Source: Vreelandella boliviensis LC1 (lineage in GTDB: Bacteria; Pseudomonadota; Gammaproteobacteria; Pseudomonadales; Halomonadaceae). Taken from it: 64,000 bases of DNA. Position numbers and translations under genes: made by a program. Location of the stretch: positions 1,505,171 through 1,569,170 of the forward strand of contig NZ_JH393257.1 in the NCBI RefSeq assembly GCF_000236035.1. The letters are read 5' to 3'. The notes under the pieces are model-generated. The model saw only the letters and a list, made by a program, of their open reading frames with translations, had not been told where the DNA came from and ran no database searches. Shown piece by piece: positions 62,397 through 64,000 of the stretch; the first letter of the stretch is position 1, and the number at the start of each line of letters is the position of its first letter.

Positions 62397-63992
62397 TTAC
62401 ACAGTGTTCATCCAGGTTGTGGCATCCACTTCGATCAGCAGCGGTGAGTTGTCATCTGCCAGCTGTGCGAGTGCCTTACCCAGGGACGCAGGGTCGCCTA
62501 CTGCGCGGTAGCGGCAGTTGAACGCACTGGCCAAGTCGGCAAAGCCCGGCGCCGTCAAGTCGACGCCCAACTGTGGTACCGCGTGCATGGCCATGTAGCG
62601 GCGAATTTCGTCATAGCCTTGGTTGTTCCAGATCAGCACCGCTACTGGGTAGGGCAGGTCACGGGCAGTGCCCAGCTCGCCGAGCACAAACTGCACACCT
62701 CCGTCCCCCACCAGAGCGACTACCGGTCGTTCTGGGCAAGCCAGGGCGGCCCCGAGGGCAGCCGGCAGGCCATAGCCCAAGGTCCCGTAGCCCGTCGCCG
62801 AGTTGAACCAGCAGCGCGGCGCGGGTAACGAAGCCAGGAAATTACCGGCATACACCGGCCCGGTGGAGTCGCCCACCAAGATGGCGTCGGGAAGCGTGGC
62901 CTGCAGCGTGGCGAAGAGCGGCACATAGGGGGCCAGATCGGGATCTTCATGCAGGGCCAGCGCCTGAAGAGTCGCAGCGGCGCGTCCATCAGCCTCGCGG
63001 CGGTGGGGCAGTGCCTGTAACAGCGCGGCCATGGTCTCCCCAGCATCGGCGACCATGGACAGGTCTGCACGCTGGTTGCGGCCCAGCTGCTGGGGATCGA
63101 TGTCGACTCGAATGAGCTGTCCGTTGAGGTGGAAGCCGTCATCAAACACCAGATCGTAGTCGGTTTCGCCCAGCTCGGTGCCCAGCGCCAGAATGACATC
63201 GGCATCGGCCGCCAGGGCACGTGCGGCGGGCAGACTCATGGTGGCCCCCAGATCGAGCGGGTGGTTCAGCCCCAGCACACCCTTGGCGTTGATGGTCGTC
63301 AAGGTCGGCGCCTGCAGCCGTTCTACCAGAGCGCGGGCAGTCTCGGGGGCCGCCACGCAGCCGCCGCCCAGCAGCAATAGTGGGCGTTCGGCTTGGCTGA
63401 GCCATTTGGCGGCGCGAGCAGTGGCAGGGGGCGCTGGTGCCGGGGGAAATACCTCAATCGGACGCGGCAGGTGATCGGCCACCGGGGCATCAAACAGGTC
63501 GATGGGGATTTCGATGTGCACTGGCCCTGGTCGTGCACCGCGAAAGGTGGCAAAGGCGCGGGCGATGATCTCCGGCAGGGCGGCTGGGTCGTGCAAGGTG
63601 TGGCTAAAAACACTCACGCCCGCCAGGGTTTGTTGCTGGTTTGGCAACTCATGGAGCCGCCCCTGGCCACGCCCTAGCGTGTTGCGGCGGTTGACGCTGG
63701 AGATCACCAGCATGGGTACCGAGTCGGCCAGTGCCTGGCCCATCGCCGTGGCGATATTGGTCATGCCGGGACCGGTGATGATAAAACAGGCGGCGGGGCG
63801 GCCACTGGCGCGGGCGTAGCCGTCGGCCATAAAGCCTGCGCCCTGCTCATGGCGCGGGGTGACATGGCGGATTGGGCTCGCGCCCAGGGCGCGGTAGAGC
63901 TCGATCGTGTGCACCCCGGGGATGCCAAAGACGGTGTCCACGTCATAGGCCTCTAGGGTTCGCAGCAGCAACTGGGCGCAGGTCTGGCTCAT
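62397..63992 (-). CDS. aruI: 2-ketoarginine decarboxylase AruI (ThDP enzyme)
   Basis: Thiamine-diphosphate enzyme of the acetolactate-synthase fold, 531 residues, starting 8 bases inside the window edge. VDTVFGIPGVHTIELYRALG, the catalytic Glu in RHEQGAGFMADGYAR and ACFIITGPGMTNIATAMGQA match P. aeruginosa AruI almost residue for residue. The ThDP motif is VALVGDGGVQF to WNNQGYDEIRRY. It decarboxylates 2-ketoarginine to 4-guanidinobutyraldehyde. It is the first visible gene of the operon; its promoter lies outside the window. Confidence 0.9.
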   Translation of the reverse strand: MSQTCAQLLLRTLEAYDVDTVFGIPGVHTIELYRALGASPIRHVTPRHEQGAGFMADGYARASGRPAACFIITGPGMTNIATAMGQALADSVPMLVISSVNRRNTLGRGQGRLHELPNQQQTLAGVSVFSHTLHDPAALPEIIARAFATFRGARPGPVHIEIPIDLFDAPVADHLPRPIEVFPPAPAPPATARAAKWLSQAERPLLLLGGGCVAAPETARALVERLQAPTLTTINAKGVLGLNHPLDLGATMSLPAARALAADADVILALGTELGETDYDLVFDDGFHLNGQLIRVDIDPQQLGRNQRADLSMVADAGETMAALLQALPHRREADGRAAATLQALALHEDPDLAPYVPLFATLQATLPDAILVGDSTGPVYAGNFLASLPAPRCWFNSATGYGTLGYGLPAALGAALACPERPVVALVGDGGVQFVLGELGTARDLPYPVAVLIWNNQGYDEIRRYMAMHAVPQLGVDLTAPGFADLASAFNCRYRAVGDPASLGKALAQLADDNSPLLIEVDATTWMNTV

Positions 63993-64000
63993 CGTAGCGC

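Overview
The window reads as the chromosome of a halophilic or marine gammaproteobacterium, most likely Halomonas or a close relative. This is inferred from gene content: a BCCT carrier, TRAP and tripartite tricarboxylate transporters, a complete urea transport and urease locus, gammaproteobacterial-type sigma-54/NtrC and sigma-28 promoters, and moderately GC-rich coding sequence. No rRNA is present to confirm it.

Layout. 0-7 kb: end of a YqaA-like membrane protein gene, a YbiO-like mechanosensitive channel, folM and folK divergent, a short flagellin with its own sigma-28 promoter, and a BCCT transporter. 7-10.5 kb: an NMT1-type ABC importer with NtrC/sigma-54-like signals, then a DUF481 outer-membrane protein. 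10.6-16.6 kb: a CitA/DcuS-type two-component system followed by the TctCBA carboxylate transporter it probably controls. 16.7-30 kb: a nitrogen block made of urtABCDE, an oxygen-sensing diguanylate cyclase (DosC type) and ureDABC-EFG. Both the urt and ure operons have clear -24/-12 promoters. 30-39.8 kb: YihY-family protein, chemoreceptor, a TRAP transporter, a D-2-hydroxyglutarate-dehydrogenase-like flavoprotein, LysR, and a second TRAP binding protein. A tRNA-Arg(CCG) follows.

40-50.3 kb is the accessory region. It is more AT-rich and is built as an integron cassette array: at least ten genes, nearly all on the minus strand, packed between attC-like sites. Several stop codons sit inside the R'' box, the sites have R'/R'' boxes of the GCATAAC/GTTATGC kind, and one site shows the diagnostic extrahelical G. 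No integron integrase is in the window, so it is a cluster of attC sites lacking an integrase here. The cargo looks defence-like: a 921-residue Mrr-nuclease/STAND-NTPase fusion, a GIY-YIG nuclease gene split by an in-frame stop, two proteins with HEPN-style RxxxxH motifs, and several unknowns. A small tyrosine recombinase on the opposite strand sits inside it, with ~116-bp degenerate direct repeats enclosing a 4.5-kb segment. This is the part most likely to hold undescribed biology.

51-54.7 kb: TonB-dependent siderophore receptor divergent from a lone FhuD-like binding protein, then a frameshifted remnant of a polyamine-type binding protein. 54.7-64 kb: a minus-strand operon for arginine uptake and degradation by the transaminase route (aruI, betaine-type binding protein, class II aldolase, aruH, polar amino acid ABC transporter, aldehyde dehydrogenase).
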